Below the pieces are notes generated by a model. That model saw only the letters and a list, made by a program, of their open reading frames with translations, made no database searches and was not told the origin of the DNA. This document shows positions 9,854 to 19,849 of a stretch of 64,000 nt of DNA, piece by piece. The position numbers were made by a program, and so were the translations under genes. The stretch spans positions 1-64,000 of the forward strand of contig VGHN01000009.1 of assembly GCA_016868255.1 (NCBI GenBank), given 5' to 3'. Position 1 is the stretch's first letter. Each line of letters starts with the position of its first letter. Origin of the DNA: Betaproteobacteria bacterium (lineage in GTDB: Bacteria > Pseudomonadota > Gammaproteobacteria > Burkholderiales > Burkholderiaceae_A).

Positions 9854-11410
9854 GTGCTTCAAAAGCCCTGGCCTTGCCTGGCCATTGCCTGCTTCGCTCT
9901 CCTCGGTCTGCCAGTCCAAGCCGTCGCGCAGGCTGGAGTCAATCTTCCCGCGCTGGGGGAGAGCAATGTAGACGAGCTCTCGGTCTCTGAAGAGCGGCGA
10001 TTGGGCCGGTCGGTCTATCAGGAACTCATGCGCGCAGGTGTCGTCTCGAATGATCCAGAGGTGGAGGATTACCTTCATGCCCAGTCTTGGCGGCTTCTGC
10101 AGGCAGCACTCTCGCAGGGTCATTTGGTTCGGGGGGCGTTTCTGCAACCGGAGGAATTTGAGTTCTTCGTCGTTCGCGACCGAAGCATCAATGCCTTTGC
10201 GATTCCTGGCGGCTATATTGGTGTGCATACAGGCCTGATCGTGCAGTCGCAGTCTGAGTCGGAACTGATGTCGGTTCTGGCCCATGAGATCGGCCACGTC
10301 ACCCAGCGACACATCTCTCGAATGATCGGGCAACAGCGTCAGTCCTCCGGAGTCATGCTTGCCGCGGCGATACTGGCTGCGATGGCTGCAGGCAGCAGTG
10401 GCGATGCAGCCGCGGGGATTCTCTCTCTTGGGCAGACAGTTGCGGTTCGCGAGCAGCTGGCATTCTCTCGAGAGGCCGAACGCGAGGCCGATCGAGTGGG
10501 CTTTGGCCTTATGAGTCAGGCCGGCTTCGATCCAGCCGGTCAGGCCAGGCTTTTTGAGCGTCTTGCGCAGGCAAGCCGACTGATGGAATCGGACGCCCCC
10601 TCCTGGTTGAGAACACACCCCCTCACCCAAGAGCGAATTGGTGAATCGCAGTCTCGCCTGGGGCTGGGGCGTGCAACGTCCGCTGTGGTTGATAGCCTCG
10701 AGTTCCAGTGGCTCAAGGCACGTCTCCAAGCGCAGGAGGATCGTTCCGTTGATGGCCAGGCTCGCCAGAGGGGGCGACTCCTCGATGCGCTCACAAAGTC
10801 AGAGGTGGGTTCGATCGATCAGGCCCGCCTCTTCTACGCACTGGCCTGGCTCGCCGTTGAGGCCAGAGATTTCTCAGAGGCCCAGCGAAGCCTTCAACGT
10901 GTCGATGAGTTGCTGGGCCGAGCCGATTGGCGAGACCAGCGCAACCTCCTGGCCCCTTTGATCGAGCGCCTGCGTCTTCGTGTATTACTGGGACAGGGCA
11001 GGGCGCGAGAGGCATTGGAGCGGGCCGATCGACTGCCCGTTGAGTGGCGAACGGCTGTCTCTTGGCGGGCCCTTCAACGGGACCGAATCGAATTTGGCAT
11101 CGAGGCCAAAGAGTCGGTGCGGGCCCTTGCGCATGCAAAAGCCTATGTCTCGGCGCATCCCAAAGATGCAGAGGCTTGGCGCCTCTATGGCTCGATCGCC
11201 GAGGGCCTGTCGCGGCGTTCTGTTGCCCATTGGGCTGCGGCCGAGCGCTATGCCCTGTTGGGCGCCATACCCGCCGCCATTGAACAACTCGAGGCAGCCA
11301 GGCGGGCTGCAGACACTGATTTCTTGAGCCTCTCGCAGATTGATGCGCGCCTGGCCACCCTGCGAAGGCAGTGGCAGGCCGAAAAACCCAAGCCTAACGA
11401 AAGACGATAG
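9854..11410 (+). CDS. M48-family metalloprotease with TPR-like C-terminus (BepA/YfgC-like)
   Basis: Signal peptide, SVLAHEIGHVTQRH (HExxH), SREAEREADRVGF. Confidence 0.93.
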   Translation: MLQKPWPCLAIACFALLGLPVQAVAQAGVNLPALGESNVDELSVSEERRLGRSVYQELMRAGVVSNDPEVEDYLHAQSWRLLQAALSQGHLVRGAFLQPEEFEFFVVRDRSINAFAIPGGYIGVHTGLIVQSQSESELMSVLAHEIGHVTQRHISRMIGQQRQSSGVMLAAAILAAMAAGSSGDAAAGILSLGQTVAVREQLAFSREAEREADRVGFGLMSQAGFDPAGQARLFERLAQASRLMESDAPSWLRTHPLTQERIGESQSRLGLGRATSAVVDSLEFQWLKARLQAQEDRSVDGQARQRGRLLDALTKSEVGSIDQARLFYALAWLAVEARDFSEAQRSLQRVDELLGRADWRDQRNLLAPLIERLRLRVLLGQGRAREALERADRLPVEWRTAVSWRALQRDRIEFGIEAKESVRALAHAKAYVSAHPKDAEAWRLYGSIAEGLSRRSVAHWAAAERYALLGAIPAAIEQLEAARRAADTDFLSLSQIDARLATLRRQWQAEKPKPNERR

Positions 11411-12320
11411 TTTTCTGACCGTTGATTAGTATGCGGTGTTCCGCATGCCATCGAACTGCCCTTGCGAGCACCCTTGACTCGATGTCTCCGCCAATCCGTG
11501 TGAGCTCCTCGACATTCAGGGTGTGGTCAACGCGCTCGACATCTTGCTCAATGATGGGCCCCTCATCGAGATCGGCCGTGACATAGTGCGAAGTCGCACC
11601 GATGATCTTGACCCCTCGAGAATAGGCTTGGGCGTAGGGCTTTGCGCCCTTGAAGCTGGGCAAGAAAGAATGATGGATGTTGATGGCCCGTCCGGACCAG
11701 TCTCGACAGAGGTCGTTGGACAGAATTTGCATATAGCGCGCCAAGACCACCAAGTCTGAGCCGGTGGTTTTGTAGAGCCGGCGCAATGCGTCCTCTTGTT
11801 TGTTTTCGGGTGTTACCTGCAGGTGATGAAATTCAATGCCATGGTGGGTGGCCAGGCCCTCGAAGTCTCGGTGATTCGAGACCACCGCAGAAATCTCGAT
11901 GGGAATTTGTTTGTTCGAGGCCCGAAAGAGAAGGTCATTGAGGCAGTGCCCGTGCTGAGAGACCAAGACCATGACCCGAGTTTTTGCTGCAGCATCGAAG
12001 AGCGACCATTCCATCTCCAGCGGTCGTGCCAACCGCTCGAACGCCGATTCAAAACCGGAGGACGAGTCGGGTGCGGCAAAGTGCAGGCGCATGAAGAACC
12101 GGCCAGCCTGTTCGTCGCCGTACTGGGCCGAGTCAAGAATCTTGCAGCCGTGCTCGAATAAAAACTCGCTAACGCGAAACACCAGCCCCTTCTGATCGGG
12201 ACAAGAAAGCGTGAGTATTTGCTCTTTTAAGCGCGCCTCAGTGATTTGGGTTGCCCCCACTGGGCAGCCGGTACTGGGTTCCACAGTAGGGGCACTGGGC
12301 CAGGCCCTGCTTGAACTCAA
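11394..12320 (-). CDS. purU: formyltetrahydrofolate deformylase (ORF extent; true start probably a downstream non-ATG codon such as a GTG near 12257)
   Basis: ILTLSCPDQKGLVFRVSEFL ACT domain, INIHHSFLPSFKGAKPYAQAYSRGVKIIGATSHYVT. Confidence 0.94.
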   Translation of the reverse strand: MSSSRAWPSAPTVEPSTGCPVGATQITEARLKEQILTLSCPDQKGLVFRVSEFLFEHGCKILDSAQYGDEQAGRFFMRLHFAAPDSSSGFESAFERLARPLEMEWSLFDAAAKTRVMVLVSQHGHCLNDLLFRASNKQIPIEISAVVSNHRDFEGLATHHGIEFHHLQVTPENKQEDALRRLYKTTGSDLVVLARYMQILSNDLCRDWSGRAINIHHSFLPSFKGAKPYAQAYSRGVKIIGATSHYVTADLDEGPIIEQDVERVDHTLNVEELTRIGGDIESRVLARAVRWHAEHRILINGQKTIVFR

Positions 12321-12462
12321 GGTAGACCTTGGGGTGAGCGCTCCAAAGCGGCATATTTGGATTGGGGCAGGCGGCCGGTAGGTCGCTCTCGCCCAGTGGG
12401 ACGGGCGTATTCTCTGGGGAGGCCATCGCGGTCTCTCCTGGGCTTAAATATGGGCCAGCCAA
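12238..12462 (-). CDS. zf-CHCC-type small zinc-finger protein
   Basis: 74 aa with CPYCGTQYRL near the C-terminus and an upstream CPNPNMPLWSAHPKVYLEF; immediately downstream of ilvE. Confidence 0.85.
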   Translation of the reverse strand: MAGPYLSPGETAMASPENTPVPLGESDLPAACPNPNMPLWSAHPKVYLEFKQGLAQCPYCGTQYRLPSGGNPNH

Positions 12463-13364
12463 TTGGCGTACTGCGTGGCCTTTCCACCCACGGCATCGAA
12501 GTAGGTCTTCTGAATGGCGTGCGTAATGGGGCCTCGACCACCATTGCCGATGACTCGGTCATCGAGTTCTCGAATGGGGGTCACCTCGGCGGCCGTGCCG
12601 GTGAAAAACGCCTCATCGGCGCAATAGATCTCGTCCCGCGTGATTCGCTTCTCAATGACCTCGTAGCCGAGGTCCTGCGCAATCTGAATGACCGCGTTTC
12701 GGGTGATTCCGTCGAGGCAAGATGCCAGATCGGGGGTGTAGACCTTGCCCTTCTTGATGACAAATAGATTCTCACCCGAACCCTCTGAGGCGTATCCATC
12801 GGTGTCCAGCAAGAGCGCCTCGTCGTAGCCATGGACCGCCACTTCTTGGTGGGCAAGGATCGAATTGATGTAGTAACCGCAAGCCTTGGCACGAACCAAA
12901 GAGACATTGACATGGTGCCGACTGAAGGAAGAGGTCTTGACGCGAATGCCCTTGTTGATACCGTCTTCCCCGAGGTAGGCGCCCCAGGGCCATGCGGCAA
13001 TGGCCACATGAATGGTGTTGTCGACCGCTGCGAGCCCCATGCGCTCGGAGCCAATCCATGCGATGGGCCTCAGGTAACAGGACTTGAGCTTGTTGGCGCG
13101 GACCACCTCCTTCTGCGCCTCTTCAAGCACATCTGCCGTGTACTTGATCTTCATCTGAAAAATCTTGGCCGAGTTTAAAAATCGCTCTGTGTGTTCCTTG
13201 AGGCGGAATATGGCACTGCCCCGCGGCGTCTCGTAGCAGCGAACGCCCTCGAAGACCCCCATTCCGTAATGCAGGGTGTGGGTGAGCACATGGACTTTGG
13301 CGTCGCGCCAGTCAATGAGCTTCCCATCCATCCATATCCAACCGTCCCGATCGGCCATTGACAT
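12444..13364 (-). CDS. ilvE: branched-chain amino acid aminotransferase
   Basis: GWIWMDGKLIDWRDAKVHVLTHTLHYGMGVFEGVRCY; FFTGTAAEVTPI. Confidence 0.96.
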   Translation of the reverse strand: MSMADRDGWIWMDGKLIDWRDAKVHVLTHTLHYGMGVFEGVRCYETPRGSAIFRLKEHTERFLNSAKIFQMKIKYTADVLEEAQKEVVRANKLKSCYLRPIAWIGSERMGLAAVDNTIHVAIAAWPWGAYLGEDGINKGIRVKTSSFSRHHVNVSLVRAKACGYYINSILAHQEVAVHGYDEALLLDTDGYASEGSGENLFVIKKGKVYTPDLASCLDGITRNAVIQIAQDLGYEVIEKRITRDEIYCADEAFFTGTAAEVTPIRELDDRVIGNGGRGPITHAIQKTYFDAVGGKATQYANWLAHI

Positions 13365-13402
13365 GGCGTCGACTCCTTTAATTTTTCTCGCAAACGCAGA
13401 TT

Positions 13403-16141
13403 CTACCCAGTGCGAAGACGAATCTCAGACAGGGGACGAATCGTCGACGGGGCATCTTGAAAGACCACCGTCCAGAGTTGCCGAACTGCTCCGCGCTCGC
13501 TGGCCAAGTCTTCGGGTGCAATCCTGGCCGAGGCGGCACCCGATAGCCGGATGCGGTGTTGGTGTTGCCGAAAAACACGGTAGGCATTGGCCGTGGCCTC
13601 TGCGAGCGGCTGGGGGATGAGATCTCGCTGCGCGGCCATGCCCAGAAGGGCGATGTTGCCCAGGTTCTGGCTGAGCTCCGGGAACTGGTGGGCATGTCCC
13701 AAGACCAGGGCTTGGACCATAAATTCAATGTCCACCATGCCACCCGGATCATGTTTGAGGTCGAAGAGCTCCGATGGGTTGGGATGTCCCTCGTGCATTT
13801 TCTCTCGCATGGCAAGAATCTCCTCGAGCAGCGCGACTCGGTCTCGTTGGAGCCGAAGGATTCTGTGTCGTTCCGCCTCAAATGCTTGCCCAATCGAGGC
13901 ATCGCCGGCGCAGAAACGGGCCCGGGTGAGCGCCTGATGCTCCCAGACCCAGGCGCGGTTCTCTTGGTAATTAATAAAGCCTTGTAAATCGGTGACCAAC
14001 AAACCTGCGTTGCCATTGGGGCGAAGCCGAAGGTCGATCTCGAAGAGGCTTCCGGCTGAGGTGGTCGTGCTCAACCAGATGTTGATCCTCTGGGCGAGTC
14101 GTGCGTATCGCTCCTGCGCCCGCTCGTCGTCGTCATGAATGAAAATTAGATCGAGGTCGGAGGCGTATCCGAGCTCCTTCCCACCGAGCTTCCCATACGC
14201 AATGACCGCAAACTTCGGTGTCTCCCGATGCCGTTTGGGGGTCGCACGCCATGCCGCATCGAGCGTTGCGGCAATGATTCGATCGGCCAAAGCGGACAAT
14301 TGATCCGAGAGGTGCTCGACGGACCAACGGCCCTCAAGGTCCTGCACCAGTAGCCGGAAGAGTTGTGCATGGTGGGCCTCGCGCAAGGCATCCATCTGTC
14401 GCTCGACATCGGGCTCATGGTTTTGAACTGCCTGCGCGATGTCTGCCTGCAGATTGGCTGAAAAAAGGGCCAAATCAGGCGGATCCATCAGTGTTCGATG
14501 ATCGAGGAGTTCGTCGAGCACGATGGGATGTCGGCGAAGATAGTCGGATGCCCAAGCGGAGGCCTCTGCAACGCGGGCCACTCGGGTGAGGGCCTCCGGG
14601 TACTCATCGAGAAGCGCAAGATAGGAGTCTCTTCGGGAGATCGCATCAAGCAGGCCGCGGAGTCGGCCCTCAACCAATTCAGGGTTCACTGCGGATTCGG
14701 CCCTCAGGCGGATGCGCTCGTGCAATCGGACCAGTCGACCCTCTCGATCCCGAGGCCGGCCTCGGTCCTCCTCACCCGTATCCTGCTCTGCGACCTCATT
14801 GGATTCATCTCGCCGAAACAATCGATCAAAGAGTTCGCTGACCACCTGGCGATGGCGCTCAATCTCATTGATCAAGGTCTGGATGTCTCTGAGCCCAGAT
14901 GCCAACACCATGTAGTCATAGGCCGATGCTGCTCCGGGGAGGACATGTGTCTGCGCATCTTCTTTGTATTGAAGACGGTGCTCGATTCGACGCCAGAAGC
15001 GGTAGGCCTCAAGCAGCAAAGAGGTCTCCTCTGGACTGAGGCGACCTTGTTTCTCGAGGACCTTAAGCGTCTCTCGAGTGCTTGGGGAGCGCAGCGACGC
15101 ATCCTTCCCGCCACGGATGAGTTGGAATAACTGGGCAATAAATTCAATCTCTCGAATACCGCCACGCCCCAACTTGACGTCGATGGTCTCGTGGCCCCCC
15201 GCCATTCGAGACTCTCGATGGCCGCTTCGTCGATCCGCCTCTTCGCGAATCTGTCCGTGCAACTCGCGAAGGGCGCCCAGGGCGTTGTAATCAAGGTAGC
15301 GTCGGTAGACAAAGGGCCGCCGGATCTCCTCCAGGGCCTGACAATGCCTCTCAAAGTCGGTGGGATCACTCAAAACAGCGCCATTAATCACTCTCGCCTT
15401 GATCCAGGCGTAACGCTCCCACTCTCGACCCTGAACCATTAAGTATTCTTCGAGCATCGGCAGGCTGCAGATGATGGGGCCTGACTCGCCATTCGGGCGA
15501 AGCCGCAGGTCGATTCGAAAGACAAAACCATCCGCAGTGGATTCGCTCAGCAACTGCGAAATCCGCCGAGAGCAACGCTCAAAAAAGCTAAAACTGTCGA
15601 TGACACCGGAGCCGTCTGTGAGGCCTGTGGTTTGTCCCGCTTCAGCGGCCAGATAAATCAAGTCAATGTCGGAGGAGGCGTTGAGCTCATTGCCCCCCAA
15701 TTTCCCCATTCCCACCACCATCAGGTCGATGGGCCTGCCCTTTTCGTCAACCGGTGCCCCGTAACGCTCCGCGAGGCCCCGCGCCGCGATGGAATAGGCG
15801 GTATTCACCACAAGTGAGGCGAGGCTGCTGATTGACAGGAGGTTCTCGTCGAGATCGGCTGCACCCGAGAGATCTCTGGCGATGATGCCGGCCATGATGC
15901 TGTTGCGAAATTGCCGAAGCCCCCGAGCGGCCTCCTCGATGGGGACCGCTACGTGAGCGCTCAAGTCAGGCCAGTGCGTCGCCATGTGTGCAGCGATGAC
16001 TTCTTCGGTCAGTGCCCGATCGGGGTCAAGCAGGCAGTCGCGCGCCGCGAGGATTGGAAGGATTCTCGCCATGAGTGGCGAGACCTCGGCTGCATGCCGG
16101 TAATGGGGATGGTCGTGAAGCAGACTGTTTTCGCTGGTCAT
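13403..16141 (-). CDS. glnE: bifunctional glutamine synthetase adenylyltransferase/deadenylyltransferase
   Basis: Two nucleotidyltransferase modules: GMGKLGGNELNASSDIDLIYL and AYGKLGGKELGYASDLDLIFI; 912 aa. Confidence 0.97.
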   Translation of the reverse strand: MTSENSLLHDHPHYRHAAEVSPLMARILPILAARDCLLDPDRALTEEVIAAHMATHWPDLSAHVAVPIEEAARGLRQFRNSIMAGIIARDLSGAADLDENLLSISSLASLVVNTAYSIAARGLAERYGAPVDEKGRPIDLMVVGMGKLGGNELNASSDIDLIYLAAEAGQTTGLTDGSGVIDSFSFFERCSRRISQLLSESTADGFVFRIDLRLRPNGESGPIICSLPMLEEYLMVQGREWERYAWIKARVINGAVLSDPTDFERHCQALEEIRRPFVYRRYLDYNALGALRELHGQIREEADRRSGHRESRMAGGHETIDVKLGRGGIREIEFIAQLFQLIRGGKDASLRSPSTRETLKVLEKQGRLSPEETSLLLEAYRFWRRIEHRLQYKEDAQTHVLPGAASAYDYMVLASGLRDIQTLINEIERHRQVVSELFDRLFRRDESNEVAEQDTGEEDRGRPRDREGRLVRLHERIRLRAESAVNPELVEGRLRGLLDAISRRDSYLALLDEYPEALTRVARVAEASAWASDYLRRHPIVLDELLDHRTLMDPPDLALFSANLQADIAQAVQNHEPDVERQMDALREAHHAQLFRLLVQDLEGRWSVEHLSDQLSALADRIIAATLDAAWRATPKRHRETPKFAVIAYGKLGGKELGYASDLDLIFIHDDDERAQERYARLAQRINIWLSTTTSAGSLFEIDLRLRPNGNAGLLVTDLQGFINYQENRAWVWEHQALTRARFCAGDASIGQAFEAERHRILRLQRDRVALLEEILAMREKMHEGHPNPSELFDLKHDPGGMVDIEFMVQALVLGHAHQFPELSQNLGNIALLGMAAQRDLIPQPLAEATANAYRVFRQHQHRIRLSGAASARIAPEDLASERGAVRQLWTVVFQDAPSTIRPLSEIRLRTG

Positions 16142-16171
16142 TGCCGCAATTGTGATTCGCTATGACAGAAT

Positions 16172-19100
16172 TTGACCATGGCAGCGAGCGAGACGACGAC
16201 CCCTGCTCCGCGTGCGGTTGTGGAGTGGCTGTCTCGCTATTGGCGTCGGGCACTGGTGGTGCTCGTCCTGCTTGGTGCCACACTCCTGCTCAGCCTGAGC
16301 CTCGTCTTTAAATTTTTGGTTTGGCCGAGTATTGCGGCGGTTCTCACCGACCCGCAGGCAAGGGCAGAGTGGGTTGCCGAGAATGTCTCGGTCCCCGGCC
16401 GCCAACTCGTGGTGGATGGGTTGAGCGTGGGATGGTCGGATTGGTTCTCTCCGTCGGTCGAGATTGCAAGGCTCGAATGGCAAGACAGCGATGGCCAGTC
16501 ACTCGCCAGCCTTAAAAACGTCTCTGCGGTTTTTGGCGTGCGCAGCCTTCTCTCGCTCTGGTTTGAGATGCCTGTTTTTTCAAAGCTCCATGTGCAAAAC
16601 GTTGCCCTGGTCCTCGAGAGAAAAGATGGGTTTTGGCTTCTCGCGGGATTTGCGACGCAGTCCGATACGCCCACCTCACCCAAGGCGTTCGATTGGCTCT
16701 CCCACCAGGGACCGCTCTCACTCGATGCAATCACGCTCGACTGGCGGGTGAAGGAGTCCAGCCCTTCGGTGAGAGATTCAGAGGGGAAGATCGAGTTGGG
16801 GGCGATGCGCTTTCGGGCAGGTATCACCGGGTCCGACCTTGAGGTCCAGTCGCTTCCTCTGGCCCAACTGCGGGGCCTTCTGGCGTGGGTGATGCCCGAC
16901 CCCGACCCGAGCGGGCGGCTCTCACGCCTGGTCCTGCATTGGCCGCGCGGACTCGACGCATTGGTCCGCACAGAGTCTCACGCCATCTTAAGCACTCTTG
17001 AACTCCAGGCCCAGTTGGAGTCCGTGGGTTGGCAGTTCTCCGGCGGGCAACGGCTCTCGGGCCTCTCTGCGCGGCTCAATTGGAAGGGCCGCTCGGGTGA
17101 GGTCAGGCTCGACAGCGAATCGCTGGTGCTCGAGTCAAAGTGGTTCCACCGCACCGACCCAATGGCACTCGGCCGGGTGCAGGGTGATTTGGTCTGGGCA
17201 GGATTGGAGTTGGAATCGTCCCCGACCCATCCATTGTTGTTGAAGTCTTTGGTTGTGGATTTCAATCGCCTGAGTGCACAGGCGCCGGGCCACGCCATTG
17301 CGGCATCGGGTCACTGGCGCTATGAGGGCCAGGGGCTCGGTGACATGCGCGCACAGGGGACGATTCGGGACCTGCTGCCCGACCAATTATCGAATTGGAT
17401 GCCCCGGGTCGTTGGCATCCACACAAGAGACTGGATTGCCCGAGCGCCCCGGGGTGGGCGCCCCTTGTTGGGTGAATTTCAGATCAACGGCCCGCTTGCT
17501 GAGTTTCCATTTCGCGGCGAGTCTGCAGGGCAGTTCTCGGCGAAGATGCGTTTTGAGGATTTAGACCTTGAGTTCGGACGCAACTGGCCGTTTCTCAACG
17601 CCAAAGATCTCGAGTTGCGTTTTGAGAAGGCCCGTCTATCGCTTCAAAGCGAACAGTCTCGCATTGGCGTCAACCCACTGGTGAGGGTCACCGGTGAGAT
17701 CGCCGACGTGCTCGATCCGCACCCCATTCTGAAAATGCGGGGCCAATTCGACTCGGATCTCGGTGGAATCATCGAAAGCTTTCGCGCCACTCCACTACGA
17801 AACGAATTGGGTGGTCTGCTGCTCTCTGCGAGCGGAGGAGGGCCTGCAAGGCTTGATCTTGATTTGGCGATTGACCTCAATAAGACCGATGAGACCAAGG
17901 TTCTTGGAAGGCTTGAAATGATGGGCAGTGATCTCTCGCTCGAGGGGGGCATTCCAGACTTCCAGAGGCTCTCTGGCGTCATTGAGTTCTCGGAACAGTC
18001 CCTGCTGTCGCTCGCCCTAAAAGGAGGCTCCCTGGGTGGGCCGGTTGAAATTCAGTCGATGCCCAAGCCTCTCGATGGCCCTCGCGCGACCGCGCTTCGT
18101 GCGACGGGAACGGCCAAGGCGGCTGGAATTGAGAGCTGGATGGCCGAGGCCCTGGACCTGCCGTTGAAGGGCGCGCTGTCAGGTGAGACCGCCTACGAGG
18201 TCGATTTTCTTGCACGGGGTGGTTTGACGAGCCTGGATGTCCGCAGCAGCATGAGGGGCCTTGCGGTTCGGCTGCCACGCCCCGCTCGAAAGCTGGCCAC
18301 GCAAGATTGGGGCATGCGAGTTCGAATGAGTCAGACCCGCCAGGCCAACGGATCGCGACTCGCTCGCTGGGCCCTCCAGAGCGAGGGACGACAGATCTCC
18401 GGAATCATTGAGCAGTCTCTTCCGGGTCCAGCATCCACCGGCCGCATTCGAGGCCAGCTTGCCCTTGGGGCATTGGCGATGGAGCCCAGGGCGGATGGCA
18501 TCTTGGTTCGGCTTGTGTCGCCGACCATTGATCTTGGTCGATGGCTCTCGGCCCTTGATAAACACTTTGATTTCAACGGATCCGCTGGGGGAGTTGCTTC
18601 TGGCTCGGGCAGACGGGCAACGGAAGGGCTTCGCGGGATTGAGTTGCAGACTCCCAGTATGGAACTCGAGGGCCATCGGTTCTCTTCTGTCTCGGGCCGC
18701 GCCGATTACCAGAATGGAATCTGGGTGATCGACCTAGAGTCTCAGCAGGCCCAGGGCCAGCTTCGCTGGCAGCCGAACCTTGGGGCGGACTCGAAGCCCG
18801 CTGCTTCGCGGGGCGCGCTCACCGCTCAGTTCAGTCGTCTCTGGCTGACCCCATCGGGGGCCGCAAACTTGAGAGAGGACGAGAACGAGCAGGACACGGC
18901 CTCACTGACACGATTGAGCGAGGCCCGTCGATGGCCCTCGATTGTGCTGAGGGTAGAGGATTTGCGCTATGGGCCCAAGCAACTTGGGAGTCTTAATCTT
19001 GATGCGGCCCCCTCAGCAACCGAGTCCGCCTGGATCGTGAGTCGACTCGCCCTCGAAAACAAAGATGCAATCGTCTCTGGGAGTGGTAAGTGGGCTGCTT

Positions 19101-19807
19101 TCCCAGGCGCCTCGGGCAATCGGAATCTCTCCACGGCCCCCTCCGAGACAAGCCTCTCCATCGATATGTCGATCCGAAGCAGCCAGGGCCTGCTCTCAAG
19201 AATGGGCCACCCAGGGCTGCTTCGCGACACCCCCGGCGAGGTCAAGGGCAAGCTGGCCTGGGATGGGTCGCCGACCGACTACAAACTCTCGCGGCTTCGT
19301 GGGCAACTCTCGCTCGACCTTCGTCAGGGGCAATTCCTAAAGGCCGAGCCTGGGCTGGCCAAGCTCATCAGCGTTCTCAATCTGCAGTCTCTGCCCCGTC
19401 GAATCACTCTGGACTTTCGAGATATTTTTTCAGCCGGCTTTGCCTACGACCGCGTCCGCGGCGATGTGGAATTCAGCAACGGCCAAGCCAAGACCAACAA
19501 CCTTCGAATCCTGGGTGTCCAGGCCACCGTGTTCCTCGAGGGGGCCGTCAACCTAGTGGGTGAAACGCAAGACATGCGAGTCCTCGTCTTGCCGGAGCTC
19601 AATGCGGGATTGGCCTCGCTGGGCTATGCACTGGTCAACCCCGCCATTGGGCTAGGAAGCTTTATTGCGCAGTACATCCTTCGAGACCCCGTGCGAAAAA
19701 TTCTTGCCTATGAGTACCAGGTGACGGGCGCCTGGGCCGAGCCAAATGTTGTGGAGTTGAAGCGGCGGGTGGTGGAGAGCGGGCCAACCTCAGAGCCCGC
19801 TAAGTAA
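16172..19807 (+). CDS. YhdP/AsmA-like large membrane-anchored protein
   Basis: 1211 aa, single N-terminal TM, C-terminal region ...NNLRILGVQATVFLEGAVNLVGETQDMRVLVLPELNAGLASLGYALVNPAIGLGSFIAQYILRDPVRKILAYEYQVTGAWAEP. Confidence 0.88.
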   Translation: MTMAASETTTPAPRAVVEWLSRYWRRALVVLVLLGATLLLSLSLVFKFLVWPSIAAVLTDPQARAEWVAENVSVPGRQLVVDGLSVGWSDWFSPSVEIARLEWQDSDGQSLASLKNVSAVFGVRSLLSLWFEMPVFSKLHVQNVALVLERKDGFWLLAGFATQSDTPTSPKAFDWLSHQGPLSLDAITLDWRVKESSPSVRDSEGKIELGAMRFRAGITGSDLEVQSLPLAQLRGLLAWVMPDPDPSGRLSRLVLHWPRGLDALVRTESHAILSTLELQAQLESVGWQFSGGQRLSGLSARLNWKGRSGEVRLDSESLVLESKWFHRTDPMALGRVQGDLVWAGLELESSPTHPLLLKSLVVDFNRLSAQAPGHAIAASGHWRYEGQGLGDMRAQGTIRDLLPDQLSNWMPRVVGIHTRDWIARAPRGGRPLLGEFQINGPLAEFPFRGESAGQFSAKMRFEDLDLEFGRNWPFLNAKDLELRFEKARLSLQSEQSRIGVNPLVRVTGEIADVLDPHPILKMRGQFDSDLGGIIESFRATPLRNELGGLLLSASGGGPARLDLDLAIDLNKTDETKVLGRLEMMGSDLSLEGGIPDFQRLSGVIEFSEQSLLSLALKGGSLGGPVEIQSMPKPLDGPRATALRATGTAKAAGIESWMAEALDLPLKGALSGETAYEVDFLARGGLTSLDVRSSMRGLAVRLPRPARKLATQDWGMRVRMSQTRQANGSRLARWALQSEGRQISGIIEQSLPGPASTGRIRGQLALGALAMEPRADGILVRLVSPTIDLGRWLSALDKHFDFNGSAGGVASGSGRRATEGLRGIELQTPSMELEGHRFSSVSGRADYQNGIWVIDLESQQAQGQLRWQPNLGADSKPAASRGALTAQFSRLWLTPSGAANLREDENEQDTASLTRLSEARRWPSIVLRVEDLRYGPKQLGSLNLDAAPSATESAWIVSRLALENKDAIVSGSGKWAAFPGASGNRNLSTAPSETSLSIDMSIRSSQGLLSRMGHPGLLRDTPGEVKGKLAWDGSPTDYKLSRLRGQLSLDLRQGQFLKAEPGLAKLISVLNLQSLPRRITLDFRDIFSAGFAYDRVRGDVEFSNGQAKTNNLRILGVQATVFLEGAVNLVGETQDMRVLVLPELNAGLASLGYALVNPAIGLGSFIAQYILRDPVRKILAYEYQVTGAWAEPNVVELKRRVVESGPTSEPAK

Positions 19808-19849
19808 GTTCGCGATAATCGACGCCTCAGACAACAACAAGGACGCCCA

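Noticed and set aside
9818-10729. 303-aa minus-strand ORF
   Set aside because: Antisense to the M48 protease gene; no recognisable motifs; composition typical of high-GC antisense frames
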